64,000 nucleotides of DNA, taken from Betaproteobacteria bacterium (GTDB lineage: Bacteria; Pseudomonadota; Gammaproteobacteria; Burkholderiales; Burkholderiaceae_C). The DNA is taken from the NCBI GenBank assembly GCA_016716535.1, contig JADJWD010000002.1, forward strand, positions 434,001-498,000. Direction: 5' to 3'. The first letter of the stretch is position 1, and every line of letters starts with the position of its first letter. The position numbers were made by a program, and so were the translations under genes. Positions 28,272 to 36,493 of this stretch are shown here, one piece after another. Under the pieces are notes generated by a model. The model had not been told where the DNA came from and searched no databases. It was given only the letters and a program-made list of their open reading frames with translations.

Positions 28272-29128
28272 CGGCTCACCATCGGGCTGTCGAAAGGGAT
28301 GTGCGGCCGCGCCGGCCGCGTCTGCGGGCTTGGCACGCGCGCGTGCACCATGCTCGCGTAGCGTCCCATCCAGCCGCGCAGCACACGCGGCCAGTCGTGC
28401 TGCAGCGCGCGCTGCTTGGCGCGCACGGCGAGTGCCGGCGCCGGGCTGTGCACCTGGGCATGGATGGCCTCGGCCGGCGCGAAGCGGCCGCAGTAGACGA
28501 GCAGGTGCGTGTCGGGCTCGAGGCCGAGGTCGCGCAGCAGCGTCTCGCGCCAGGCGAGATCTCGCCGCATCGGCGAGAAGACACGGCAGTCGACGCCGAG
28601 CGGCTGGTGAATCACCTGCGGCAGGCCGCTGGCGCGCAGGTCTTCGGCGACCCAGTAGCTGGGCGCGAGCACGAGGTCGAAGCGTTCGTACAGCCGCCGC
28701 AGCCACTGCCGCGCGGCGCGGTCGCTCCGGCGCGCGACGCCGAAGTGCTCGCCGCCGAGCTGCTGCGTGAAGCGCAGCAGCAGCGAAGGCACGTGGCTGT
28801 GGCAGAAGGCGACTGCCGGCACGCGCAAGCGGCGCGCCGCATGCAGCGCCGCGCGGCCCAGCGCATACGGATCGGCGGCTTCGACGATGTCGGGCGTGCA
28901 GCGTTCGATCATCCGCGCCGCCAGCCACGGATGCAGCACGATGCGATAGCCGCACGCGCCCGGCAGGCGCAAGCCGCCGCAGTCGAGCGTGTCGGCCTCG
29001 GCTTCGGCGCCGGGGGCGACGATCGTGTGCTTCCAGCACATCGCGCCGAGCGCCGCGTGCTTGGCGCCGACGACCCGCCGCACGCCGCCGGCCGGGCCCC
29101 AGAACATCGTCGCGTCGAGAAGATGCAT
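28268..29128 (-). CDS. GT4-type glycosyltransferase, internally shortened
   Basis: The 286-residue protein starts like a GT4 glycosyltransferase (MFWGPAGGVRRVVGAKHAAL, then PAVAFCHSHVPSLLLRF, then LAPSYWVAEDLRASGLPQV and PLGVDCRVFSP). The C-terminal half begins normally (HLLVYCGRFAPAEAIHAQ) but then jumps straight to what looks like the closing helix (ALAVRAKQRALQHDWPRVLRGWMGRYASM). About 100 residues carrying the E-x7-E donor-binding region are missing against the usual 380-400. Catalytic activity is doubtful unless supplied otherwise. It is coupled to DUF2334. A sigma-54-like site lies only 12 bases before the ATG. Confidence 0.75.
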   Translation of the reverse strand: MHLLDATMFWGPAGGVRRVVGAKHAALGAMCWKHTIVAPGAEAEADTLDCGGLRLPGACGYRIVLHPWLAARMIERCTPDIVEAADPYALGRAALHAARRLRVPAVAFCHSHVPSLLLRFTQQLGGEHFGVARRSDRAARQWLRRLYERFDLVLAPSYWVAEDLRASGLPQVIHQPLGVDCRVFSPMRRDLAWRETLLRDLGLEPDTHLLVYCGRFAPAEAIHAQVHSPAPALAVRAKQRALQHDWPRVLRGWMGRYASMVHARVPSPQTRPARPHIPFDSPMVSR

Positions 29129-29139
29129 GGGCGGCCGTT

Positions 29140-29155
29140 GGCAAGTACGGTGCCC
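29140..29155 (-). promoter_or_regulatory. sigma-54-like site before the GT4-DUF2334 pair
   Basis: GGGCACCGTACTTGCC read on the minus strand fits the -24/-12 pattern well. GC is only 12 bases before the ATG at 29128, so the predicted transcript would start at the initiation codon. Confidence 0.5.
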
Positions 29156-29189
29156 GCTTGTCCCTGTCGTGCGCGCAGCCAGTCGCGTT

Positions 29190-30149
29190 CTATGCGGTGA
29201 CCTCGGCGAGCACGCGTTGCCAGTCCTCGACGAAGCGGCCGATCGCAAAACGCTCGCGCGCGAGTTGTTGCCCGGCTGCGCCCCATGTGCGCGCAAGGCG
29301 GATGTCTTTCAGCAGCTCACGCATCACGCCGATCAGATAACGCGGTCGCGTGTCGGTGTAGCCGTTGCGGCCGTTGCTGATGACGCTGGCGAGTTCGGTC
29401 GTCGCCAAGCCCACCACCGGCAACCCGGCGTGCAGCGCCTCGACGACCGCCAACCCGAGGCTCGTGTAGCGGATCGGGTTGAAGAAGAAGCGATGCGAGG
29501 CCAGCACGCGTGGCAGCGCGGGCTGCGCCACTTCGCCGGCGCCGCCGAGCGCCTCGCTGCCCATGCCGACCAGGTGCAATGGCACCTCGTTGCGCATCTG
29601 CTCGAAGACATCGGCGCCGAGCCGGCGGCCGCGCTCGCGCAGGTGGTTGACGACGACGAGGCCGCGCGCCAGCTCGCCGGTCCACGGCAGTTCGGCCAGC
29701 GGCTTCACGCCGTGTTCGACGACGCGCCACGGCGTTGCGCCGTTGTCCCACATCAGCGCGTTGAAGTGCGTGACGTGGACGATCAGCGCGCCCGGGTCGT
29801 CGCACCAGTGGCGCGTGTCGGTCGGGTGCTCCTGCGGCGGGTCGTGTTCGATGACGATGCGCGGCAGCCGCCGCTGCTCATCGCTGAGCACGCGCAGGCG
29901 GTCGTCGTCCCACTGCGCGCGGTGCTGGTAGATGACGACGTCGAAGGCCTCGTCGCGCAGGCGCTCCTCGGCGACCTCGACGACGTTCGGCCCCCACGGC
30001 AGCGCGCCGCCGACCCCGGTCTTGTGCGCGCCGCGCGCCGCATTGGCGACGACGTGGAAGTCGTGCGGCACCTGCGTCAGGTTGTAGAGGTAGTTGCCGT
30101 GCACGTGCCAGGTCAGCACGCGCAGGCGGCGGCGCGGCGGGTCAGGCAC
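29190..30149 (-). CDS. glycosyltransferase (GT4/GT1-like)
   Basis: The 319-residue enzyme starts RLRVLTWHVHGNYLYNLTQVPHDFHV, a form seen in putative LPS or capsule transferases. A GT-B C-terminal half has RFFFNPIRYTSLGLAVVEALHAGLPVVGLATTE, which contains the nucleotide-sugar binding loop, and ends in a helix with the RFAIGRFVEDWQRVL closing motif. It presumably adds a hexose or heptose to a lipid-linked or LPS acceptor. The start overlaps the preceding GT9 gene by 8 bases. A 61-base gap before the next gene holds a sigma-54-like site. Confidence 0.82.
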   Translation of the reverse strand: MPDPPRRRLRVLTWHVHGNYLYNLTQVPHDFHVVANAARGAHKTGVGGALPWGPNVVEVAEERLRDEAFDVVIYQHRAQWDDDRLRVLSDEQRRLPRIVIEHDPPQEHPTDTRHWCDDPGALIVHVTHFNALMWDNGATPWRVVEHGVKPLAELPWTGELARGLVVVNHLRERGRRLGADVFEQMRNEVPLHLVGMGSEALGGAGEVAQPALPRVLASHRFFFNPIRYTSLGLAVVEALHAGLPVVGLATTELASVISNGRNGYTDTRPRYLIGVMRELLKDIRLARTWGAAGQQLARERFAIGRFVEDWQRVLAEVTA

Positions 30150-31287
30150 TTCGGGCCTCGCTCAGCGTCTCATGGGGCGGATGACGTGGCCCCGGCCGTT
30201 GCACGACGACACGCTGCAGATGTCCATGCTCGTGCCATTGCGGCCGTCCCAGGTGCGCGAGCGCCGCCTGCGCCACGTCGTCGGCATCGACCGCGCGCGC
30301 GCAGGCCTGGTCGTGCGGGCAGTGCACATGCGCGCACGGCCGGCAGGGCAGGTCGCGCCAGAAGACACGATGGCGCTCGCTGTCGGCCGGCGCCCAGCGC
30401 GGCACGTCGCTGCCGCTGGCGACGACGACGCTCGGGGTGCCGAGCGCCGCTGCGATGTGCGAGATGCCGGTGTCGTTGCACACCACCGCGGCGGCCCACT
30501 CGACGAGCGCGCCGAGCATCCACAGGTCGGTGCAGCCGGCAAGGTCGAGGCAGGGCGCGCGCATGCGCTCGGCGACGGCGCGGGTCAGCGGCGCTTCACC
30601 GGCGCTGCCGGTCAGCACGACCGCCAGGCCCTCGGCGGCCAGCGCGTCGCCGACAGCGGCAAAACGCTCGGCCGGCCAGCGGCGCGACGGCAGTTGCGAG
30701 CCTGGGTGCAGCAGCACGAAACGCCGGCCGCCGAGCGGCCGGCACAGCCGCTCGGCGGCGTCGCGGTCGCCGTCACGCAGCGGGAAGTCGAGCCCCGTGC
30801 CTTGGCGCGGCAGCGCGAGCCGGTCGGTCAAGGCGAGCAGGCGTTCGACTTCGCTGCCTTGCGCGGGCCAGGGCACGGGGTCGTGCACGGTGCGATGCAT
30901 CGCGTGATGCGCCGTGTCCCGCACGGCGCCGGGCACGAACGCGGCACAACGCTTCGCACCGAACGCGGCGACGAGGCCGTTGACACATTCGCCGCTGCCG
31001 TGCAGTTGCAGCGCCATGTCGAAGCGGCGGCTGCGCATCGCCGCGAGCCAGGCGCGCAACGTCGTGCCGCATTCGCGCCGCCGCTCGGGCAGGCCGGGCC
31101 AGCCGGGGAACTCGATGAACGAATCGACCGACGCCAGCCGCTCGGCGAGCGCACGTGCCCACGGCAGGCCGACGAGCGTGATCTGCGCATCGGGCCAGCC
31201 GTGGCGCAGCGCGCGCAGCGCCGGCGTGGCGCACAGAAGATCGCCCAGCATCAGGGCGCGGAAGACCGCGACGCGCATCGCTGCCAT
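30142..31287 (-). CDS. glycosyltransferase family 9 (heptosyltransferase-like)
   Basis: The 381-residue GT9 protein has the N-terminus MRVAVFRALMLGDLLCATPALRAL, the LHPGSQLPSRRWPAERFAAVGDAL donor region and CNDTGISHIAAALGTPSVVVASGSD. A Cys/His cluster CRPCAHVHCPHDQAC near residue 325 resembles the Cys-rich end of ADP-heptose:LPS transferases. The protein may use ADP-heptose made available by the GmhB-like phosphatase in the same operon. The ATG at 31287 is 5 bases after the preceding stop. Acceptor unknown. Confidence 0.85.
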   Translation of the reverse strand: MAAMRVAVFRALMLGDLLCATPALRALRHGWPDAQITLVGLPWARALAERLASVDSFIEFPGWPGLPERRRECGTTLRAWLAAMRSRRFDMALQLHGSGECVNGLVAAFGAKRCAAFVPGAVRDTAHHAMHRTVHDPVPWPAQGSEVERLLALTDRLALPRQGTGLDFPLRDGDRDAAERLCRPLGGRRFVLLHPGSQLPSRRWPAERFAAVGDALAAEGLAVVLTGSAGEAPLTRAVAERMRAPCLDLAGCTDLWMLGALVEWAAAVVCNDTGISHIAAALGTPSVVVASGSDVPRWAPADSERHRVFWRDLPCRPCAHVHCPHDQACARAVDADDVAQAALAHLGRPQWHEHGHLQRVVVQRPGPRHPPHETLSEARSA

Positions 31288-31292
31288 CGGCT

Positions 31293-32705
31293 TCAGCGCG
31301 GCCGCGCCGCCGTGGCGGGTGCGGGTGTCGGGATGGCGGCAAACGGCCAGGCGGGCGAGTCGCCGGGGGCGAGCGGATCGGTGTGATCGGCGTCTTCGGC
31401 AAGTTCGACGTGATCGGCCGGGTCGTCGTGTTCGGCATGGTCTGCCGGTGCGGCCACGCCGGCCGCAATCACGTCGGTCAACGTCGGCATCACGCCGTCG
31501 GCCACGCCGCGCTCGGCCAGCAGCGCCAGCGTCGCGTCGACGACCGCTTCTTCGCGCACGCCCAGCAGGCACAGGTGGTGGTGCTCGGGGCAGGCGCTCT
31601 TCAGACACCAGCGGCACGACACGTCGTGCGACAGCACACGGTGCGGCACCTGCCACGGCGTGTGCTGCGGGTTCGTGAGCGCATAGAGGTTGACGACCGG
31701 CGTGCCGAGTGCGGCGGCCAGGTGCGATGGCGCGCTGTTGTTGCCCACCAGCACGGCCGCGGCCTCGACGAGCGCGGCCAGCTCACCGAGCGACAACTCG
31801 CCGGCCAGCGCCAGCGGCGGCGCGGCGCCGGCCGCGAGCATCGCCGAACAGACGGCCTGTACGAGCGCGATATCGCCATCGGCGCCGGCCACGACGACCG
31901 GCCAGCCGAGCTGCGCGAGCGCCGCGCCGACATGCCCGAAAGCCGGCGCCGGCCAACGGCGCGAAGCCGCACTGGCGCCGGGATGCAGCAGCACGAAGCC
32001 GCCGCCTGCGCGGTCATTCGCTCGGTCACCCAAGCCGCGCAGCCCCGCCGCCGCAAGCCGCGCGCGCACGCGTTGCCGGTCTGCCTCGTGCACGGTGAAG
32101 CGCAGGCGGTCGCCGTCCGCGCCGCGATCCACCGCGCCGATCGATGCCACCAGGTCGAGCTGCCGGCGCACCTCGTGTCGCATGCCGGTTTCGACGCGGT
32201 CGGTCTCGGGCACCCAGTCGGTCAACAGCGCATACGGGTTCTCGCGCGCGTGCGCCAGGCGCAGCGGCACGCCGGCCATGCGGCACACCAGCGCCGCCGG
32301 CAGCGCGCTTTGCGTGCAGACGGTGAAGACGACCGCGGCGTCGAAGCCGCCCTCGGCGATGCGGTCGACGAGTTCGGCGTCGCGGTGCCCGAGCGCGGCG
32401 CGCCGATCGGCCAGCGCCTCGGCGGCCTGGCCTTGCGGCGTCCACGCCGGCGAGCAAGCCCACGCCTCGTCGACCGGGATGTGCGCCGCCGCCGCCGCGC
32501 CGGCTTTCGACGTGAGCAGCGTGATGTGCGCCTCGGGCAGGCGCTGGCGCAGCGCGGCGAGCGCCGGCGTCGTCATCAGCACGTCGCCGAGGTTGTCGGT
32601 GCGCACCGCGAGCAGCCGGCGCACGTCGCTCCAGCGCTGGCGCCGCGCCGAAGTGGTGTTGACCGCCGCGTTCCCCGCGGCGTTCTCCTCACCCGGCGCG
32701 CTCAT
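31293..32705 (-). CDS. glycosyltransferase family 9 (heptosyltransferase-like) with Asp/His-rich tail
   Basis: The 470-residue GT9 enzyme has LLAVRTDNLGDVLMTTPALAAL, then VLLHPGASAASRRWPAPAFGHVGAAL and VGNNSAPSHLAAALGTPVVNLYALTNPQHTPW, with a CRWCLKSACPEHHHLC cysteine cluster. Its last 60 residues (after VADGVMPTLTDVI) are a degenerate Asp/His/Ala/Pro tail not found in other members. The underlying DNA carries GATCGG-type repeats like those at the end of the GT4 gene at 33415. The start overlaps the gmhB-like stop (ATGA). Confidence 0.85.
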   Translation of the reverse strand: MSAPGEENAAGNAAVNTTSARRQRWSDVRRLLAVRTDNLGDVLMTTPALAALRQRLPEAHITLLTSKAGAAAAAHIPVDEAWACSPAWTPQGQAAEALADRRAALGHRDAELVDRIAEGGFDAAVVFTVCTQSALPAALVCRMAGVPLRLAHARENPYALLTDWVPETDRVETGMRHEVRRQLDLVASIGAVDRGADGDRLRFTVHEADRQRVRARLAAAGLRGLGDRANDRAGGGFVLLHPGASAASRRWPAPAFGHVGAALAQLGWPVVVAGADGDIALVQAVCSAMLAAGAAPPLALAGELSLGELAALVEAAAVLVGNNSAPSHLAAALGTPVVNLYALTNPQHTPWQVPHRVLSHDVSCRWCLKSACPEHHHLCLLGVREEAVVDATLALLAERGVADGVMPTLTDVIAAGVAAPADHAEHDDPADHVELAEDADHTDPLAPGDSPAWPFAAIPTPAPATAARPR

Positions 32706-33418
32706 CGCAGCGCCTGCGGGTGCTGCGGCGGCGGCGACACGCCCAGGCCGGCCGGCGCCGGCGCCGTGCGGATCGCCTGCGCGACGTCGAGCCAGTCGGC
32801 GCACACGGCGTGCGGCCGCCGCAGCGGCGAGGCGCGCCACAGCGTCTCGCCGCCGCTGTCGAGCAGGATGCCACGGCAGCCGGCGCGGTGGCCGGCTTCG
32901 ACGTCGTCGAGCGTGTCGCCGACCATCCACGAGCGCGCGAGGTCGATGCGGTGGCGCAGCGCCGCGCGCAGCAGCATGCCGGCGCTGGGCTTGCGGCACA
33001 GGCACGTCGGGCGGCCGCGTTCGTCGGGCGCGTGCGGGCACAGCAGCAGGTCGGTCAGCTCGACGCCGGCCTCGCGGCGCAGCCTGCGCTCGAGCACGAG
33101 CTGCATCTGCGCGAACTGCCGGCGCGTGAACAGGCCGCGCGCCAGGCCGCTCTGGTTGGTGACGACGACCAGCAGGTAGCCCGCGGCGGCCAGCGCATGC
33201 AGCGCCTCGCAGGCGTTGGGCATGAAGCGCAGCAGCGCCGGATCGACGTTGTACGGCACGTTCTCGACGAGCGTGCCGTCCTTGTCGATGAAGATCGCCG
33301 GCTGCTTCGACGCCGGCCGCGGCGGTGGGTCGTCGAAGAACGGGCGGGCGCCACCGGTGCGGCCGACGTGCGCCCAGGCGCGGGTCGTCAGCCCGACGAG
33401 TGAGGCGAAGGCGTTCAT
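32702..33418 (-). CDS. GmhB-like HAD phosphatase (D-glycero-D-manno-heptose 1,7-bisphosphate 7-phosphatase family)
   Basis: The 238-residue HAD IIIA protein has FIDKDGTLVENVPYNVDP as motif I, VVTNQSGLARG, the zinc-ligand region CPHAPDERGRPTCLCRKP and MVGDTLDDVEAG. It is longer than E. coli GmhB (191) at both ends. The reaction would dephosphorylate heptose bisphosphate on the way to ADP-heptose, which the neighbouring GT9 enzymes could use. Both borders overlap neighbours by ATGA. A housekeeping gmhB may exist elsewhere, so this copy is probably dedicated to this operon. Confidence 0.85.
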   Translation of the reverse strand: MNAFASLVGLTTRAWAHVGRTGGARPFFDDPPPRPASKQPAIFIDKDGTLVENVPYNVDPALLRFMPNACEALHALAAAGYLLVVVTNQSGLARGLFTRRQFAQMQLVLERRLRREAGVELTDLLLCPHAPDERGRPTCLCRKPSAGMLLRAALRHRIDLARSWMVGDTLDDVEAGHRAGCRGILLDSGGETLWRASPLRRPHAVCADWLDVAQAIRTAPAPAGLGVSPPPQHPQALR

Positions 33419-34869
33419 CGCCAGGCTCCTGCGACGGGGGCGGTGGGCGTGACCGGCGTGACCGGTGCGATCGGTGTGATCGGCTCATGCGCGGCGATCG
33501 GCCCACGCGATGCGATCGGCGCGATCGGCGCGATCGGCGTGATCGGTACATGCGGTGTGATCGGTGTGATCGACACCCCGCGCATCGGCGCGATGTGCGC
33601 AGGCTGCGAAGGCGCGGCCACGACCGCCCGTTCGCCCGCCAGCGCGGCGTACAACCGCGCCAGCCGCGCGCAGACGGTGTCCCACGTGAAGCGCGCGCGC
33701 ACGCGGCGCACGCCGGCGCGGCCGAGTGCTTCGGCCAGCGCCGGATCGCGCCGCAGTTGCGCCAGGCGTGCGGCCAACGCTGCCGGGTCGTGCGGCGGCA
33801 CGAGGAAGCCGGTGACGCCGTCGACGACGGTCGTGCGGATGCCGCCCACGTCGGCGCCGATGACCGGCCGCCCGCACGCCATCGCCTCGAGCGGCGTGAT
33901 GCCGAAGGGCTCGTACCACGGTGTCGTCACGAACACGTCGGCGGCGACGTACCAGTCGCGCAGTTCGGCCTGATCGCGCCGGCCGACGAAGCGCACGCGT
34001 GCGTCCACGCCCAATGCTTCGGCCAAGGCACGCAGCCGTCCGATCTCGGGTGTGGCCGCTTCGTCGGGCTCGCGGCAGGCGCCACCGACGACGAGCAGCC
34101 GCGCCGGCGGCTGCGATTCGTCGTGCGGCAACAGCGCAAGCGCGCGCACGACGTTGTCGATGCCCTTGCGCGGCACCATGCGGCCGAGTTGCAGCACGAG
34201 GAACTCGTGCGCCGGCAGTCCGAGCCGCGCCCGCGCCGCCAGGCGGTCGCCGGGCGTGAAGTGCCGCGGGTCGACGCCGCACGGCACGCCGATGATGTGC
34301 GTGGCGTCGGCGTCGTACAGGCGCACGAGGTCGGCCTGCTCCTGCGGGCAGGTGGCGACCAGCGCGTCGGCGTCGCGCACCAGCTCGCGCTCGATGTCGA
34401 TGCGCGCGGCCGGAAAGCGGTCGGCGTCGCCCTGGTGCTGCCGGCGCACGAGGCCGAGCGCGTGGAAGGTCATCGCCAGCGGCGTGCCGAAGCGGCGCCG
34501 CAGCGCCAGGCCGACGCGCCCGGACATGAAGAAATTCGCGTGCAGCACGTCGTAGCCGCCTTCACGCTTGGCCAGCGTGCCGGCGCTCGCCGCGAAGGCG
34601 GGCATGAAGGGCAGCAGCTCTTCCTTCGGCATCACCTCGGGCGGGCCGGCGTCGACGTGCAGCACACGTGCGCCGGCGCACAGCGGCACGACGGTGGGCA
34701 GGCTGCGGTCTTCGCGCCGCGTCATCACGTCGACCCGGTGGCCGCGCGCCGCGAGGCCGCGCGCGACGCGGTCGACGTAGATGTTCTGGCCGCCGGCGTC
34801 GACGCCGCCGGCCGCGGCGATCGGCGAGGCGTGCTCGCTGATCAGCGCGATGCGCAGGGGGGGATTCAT
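33415..34869 (-). CDS. GT4 glycosyltransferase (MshA/sucrose-synthase-like) with repeat tail
   Basis: The 484-residue enzyme starts LRIALISEHASPIAAAGGVDAGGQNIYVDRVARGLAARGH; the GGQN-YV motif is typical of MshA- and sucrose-phosphate-synthase-like GT4 enzymes. The C-terminal domain has LQLGRMVPRKGIDNVVRAL and the donor loop TPWYEPFGITPLEAMACGRPVIGADVGG. After residue about 425 comes a 45-residue tail of I-T-P, I-A-P and V-T-P repeats encoded by near-perfect 9-base units containing GATCGG. The tail is unlikely to be catalytic. Its ATG overlaps the stop of the cysteine hydrolase gene upstream. Confidence 0.87.
   Translation of the reverse strand: MNPPLRIALISEHASPIAAAGGVDAGGQNIYVDRVARGLAARGHRVDVMTRREDRSLPTVVPLCAGARVLHVDAGPPEVMPKEELLPFMPAFAASAGTLAKREGGYDVLHANFFMSGRVGLALRRRFGTPLAMTFHALGLVRRQHQGDADRFPAARIDIERELVRDADALVATCPQEQADLVRLYDADATHIIGVPCGVDPRHFTPGDRLAARARLGLPAHEFLVLQLGRMVPRKGIDNVVRALALLPHDESQPPARLLVVGGACREPDEAATPEIGRLRALAEALGVDARVRFVGRRDQAELRDWYVAADVFVTTPWYEPFGITPLEAMACGRPVIGADVGGIRTTVVDGVTGFLVPPHDPAALAARLAQLRRDPALAEALGRAGVRRVRARFTWDTVCARLARLYAALAGERAVVAAPSQPAHIAPMRGVSITPITPHVPITPIAPIAPIASRGPIAAHEPITPIAPVTPVTPTAPVAGAWR
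33438..33577. repeat. degenerate 9-base GATCGG-containing repeat inside the GT4 gene tail
   Basis: On the plus strand the stretch is built of 9-base units such as GCGATCGGC and GTGATCGGT, about a dozen in all, some separated by short spacers. Read on the minus strand they code for I-T-P / I-A-P triplets. Similar units occur at 31375-31430 in the tail of another gene of the operon. Confidence 0.75.
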
Positions 34870-35579
34870 TTCCTTGGATCCGGTGGGGGTGCTTGGCGCC
34901 GTTCGGCAAATGGCATACCGCGCCGCGCCGGTGCGCGCGTCGATGCGGCTGTCGATGCATCTCCCGATACAGCGGCGGGCCAGGCCGCCGTCGTGCACGC
35001 GCGCAGCGTCTCGTGCAGCCATTGCAGTGCGGCGTCGTGGCGCGCCGCGCTCTGGGCGGCGCAGCAGTCGGCGGGCACCCACAGGCGGTGGCCGCGCTCG
35101 TAGGCGTCGGCGGCGGTGAGCAGCACGCACAGGTCGGTGGCGAAGCCGGCGACGACGAGTTCGTGCGTGCCCATCTGCGTCAGCAGCAGTTGCAGCGGCG
35201 TCGCGTAGAAGCCGGAGTGGCGCGGCTTCACGAGCGTGATGTCGCCGCGGCCCGGCGCCAGTTGCTGCGCGAGCCTTGCCGCGGCGGCACGGCCGGCGCG
35301 GCAGCGCGCGATCAGCCGGTCGAAGTCGGCATGCCAGTGGCCGAAGTTGTCGTTGACGTAGAGGGCCGGCACGCCGCGCGCCGCGAGGCCGCGCTTGAGC
35401 GCGGCGATGTGGGGCGCGGCGCGCAGTGCGGACGGGGCCAGCGCCTCGGCGCCGTCGAAGTCGAGCGGGTTGATGACGTCGACCAGCACGAGCGCGCAGC
35501 GCGCGCGCGGCAACGGCTGCGCGGCGCGCCGGCCGACGCGGCGTGCGGCCGCGGCGGCCGGGTGGTTTGCGCGTGGCAT
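34866..35579 (-). CDS. isochorismatase-family cysteine hydrolase
   Basis: The 237-residue protein shows the isochorismatase-like triad: Asp in ALVLVDVINPLDFDG, Lys in LVKPRHSGFYATPL and Cys in VVAGFATDLCVLLTA. It hydrolyses C-N or C-O bonds in small amides, isochorismate or similar; substrate unknown. The first 30 residues are basic and unstructured. The ATG at 35579 is favoured; ATGs at 35630 and 35678 add only an Arg-rich extension, and none has a good ribosome site. It is the first gene of the glycan run, coupled by ATGA to the GT4 gene. Confidence 0.82.
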   Translation of the reverse strand: MPRANHPAAAAARRVGRRAAQPLPRARCALVLVDVINPLDFDGAEALAPSALRAAPHIAALKRGLAARGVPALYVNDNFGHWHADFDRLIARCRAGRAAAARLAQQLAPGRGDITLVKPRHSGFYATPLQLLLTQMGTHELVVAGFATDLCVLLTAADAYERGHRLWVPADCCAAQSAARHDAALQWLHETLRACTTAAWPAAVSGDASTAASTRAPARRGMPFAERRQAPPPDPRK

Positions 35580-35851
35580 GGGGCCGCAGGGCAGGGCAGA
35601 TGCCCGCCGGGAACGCCTCTTGCCGTGCATGGCCCGCTGTGAACGAACCCGCGTTGCCTGTCTGGCCGTCCAGCCCACGTCCGAACGTCATCGCGCCCCG
35701 TCACCGGCCCCGCCTTGGTCAGCGGCGGTGGCGCAGCGGGTTTGTTCACGGCCCCTTCATGTGACTGTCTGGCGCTTCGGACTCGGCGCGCGACTCCACG
35801 CTTGTCGCGCTTGGCCCTCGGTGGTGGGACCTTCGACGCGGTGAGAAAGCA

Positions 35852-35881
35852 AAAGGCCCGCGCCGGGTGGCGCGGGCCTTT
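35852..35881. terminator. bidirectional terminator downstream of the Ser/Thr-rich gene
   Basis: AAAGGCCCGCGCC and GGCGCGGGCCTTT form a 13-base perfect stem with a GGGT loop and A/T tracts on both sides. It ends the minus-strand gene at 35915 and lies upstream of the glycan operon. The rest of the 335 bases between the two genes shows no gene. Confidence 0.8.
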
Positions 35882-35914
35882 GGTTCGCTGCCTTGCGGCA
35901 GCGCAGTGCTCGCG

Positions 35915-36493
35915 TTAGCCGCGGTCCATTCGGCCAGCCGCGGTGGCTTCGCGGTCGGTGCCCATCGTCGAGCTGGAGCTGTCCGAGCCGAGACGGCTGC
36001 TCGAGCCGGAGCGGTCCATCGACGAGCCGCTCGTGCCGGGCGACACGGTCGACGAGCTCGAGCTGCTGCTCGTGCTGGAGTCGGTCGTCGTGCTGCTGCT
36101 CGTGCTGGGGCTCGTCGACATGCTGCCGCTGCCGCTCGGGGCGGTCGTGCTGCCGCTGACCGTGCCGCTGGCGGTGCCGCTCATGCTGCCGCCCGGCGAG
36201 CCGGTGGCGGTGCTGTCGGTCGTGCTGGGGCTCGTGCTCGAGCTGGTGCTCGGGCTCGTCGTCGAGCTGCTGGTGCTCGAGCTTGTGCTGCTGCTCGGGC
36301 TCGTGCTGCCGCTCGTGGTGCTGTCGGTGGTCGTGCCACCCGGGGTGCTGGCCGCCGTCGGCGGTGCACCGGCGCGGCCGGCGCCGGGGCCGGTGCCGGG
36401 ACTCGTGGGCGAGGGCGCCTGCGCGACAGCGATGCCGCCGATGATGGCAGCAGAGGCTGCAGCGACCGCCGCCACCAGCTTGAACTTGGTCAT
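35915..36493 (-). CDS. secreted Ser/Thr-rich low-complexity protein
   Basis: The 192-residue protein starts with a signal peptide (MTKFKLVAAVAAASAAIIGGIAVAQA). The rest is almost only Ser, Thr, Gly, Pro and Asp, with no Cys and few hydrophobics: an intrinsically disordered exported chain, perhaps an O-glycosylated or cell-surface protein. The ATG at 36493 is chosen because AGGAG lies 9 bases before it; an earlier in-frame ATG at 36502 abuts the AGGAG. It carries its own sigma-54-like promoter and a strong terminator. Function unknown. Confidence 0.7.
   Translation of the reverse strand: MTKFKLVAAVAAASAAIIGGIAVAQAPSPTSPGTGPGAGRAGAPPTAASTPGGTTTDSTTSGSTSPSSSTSSSTSSSTTSPSTSSSTSPSTTDSTATGSPGGSMSGTASGTVSGSTTAPSGSGSMSTSPSTSSSTTTDSSTSSSSSSSTVSPGTSGSSMDRSGSSSRLGSDSSSSTMGTDREATAAGRMDRG

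Noticed and set aside
31375..33577. CRISPR array
   Set aside because: The units are 9 bases, without unique spacers, and lie inside coding sequence.
33216..35103. Plus-strand frames over the glycan operon, including I-G-V repeats
   Set aside because: They are shadows of well-supported minus-strand genes and the GATCGG repeats.
35590..35605. Sigma-54-like site GGGCATCTGCCCTGCC before the isochorismatase-family gene
   Set aside because: Weak -24 block, GC only 11 bases before the chosen start, and an uncertain start codon.
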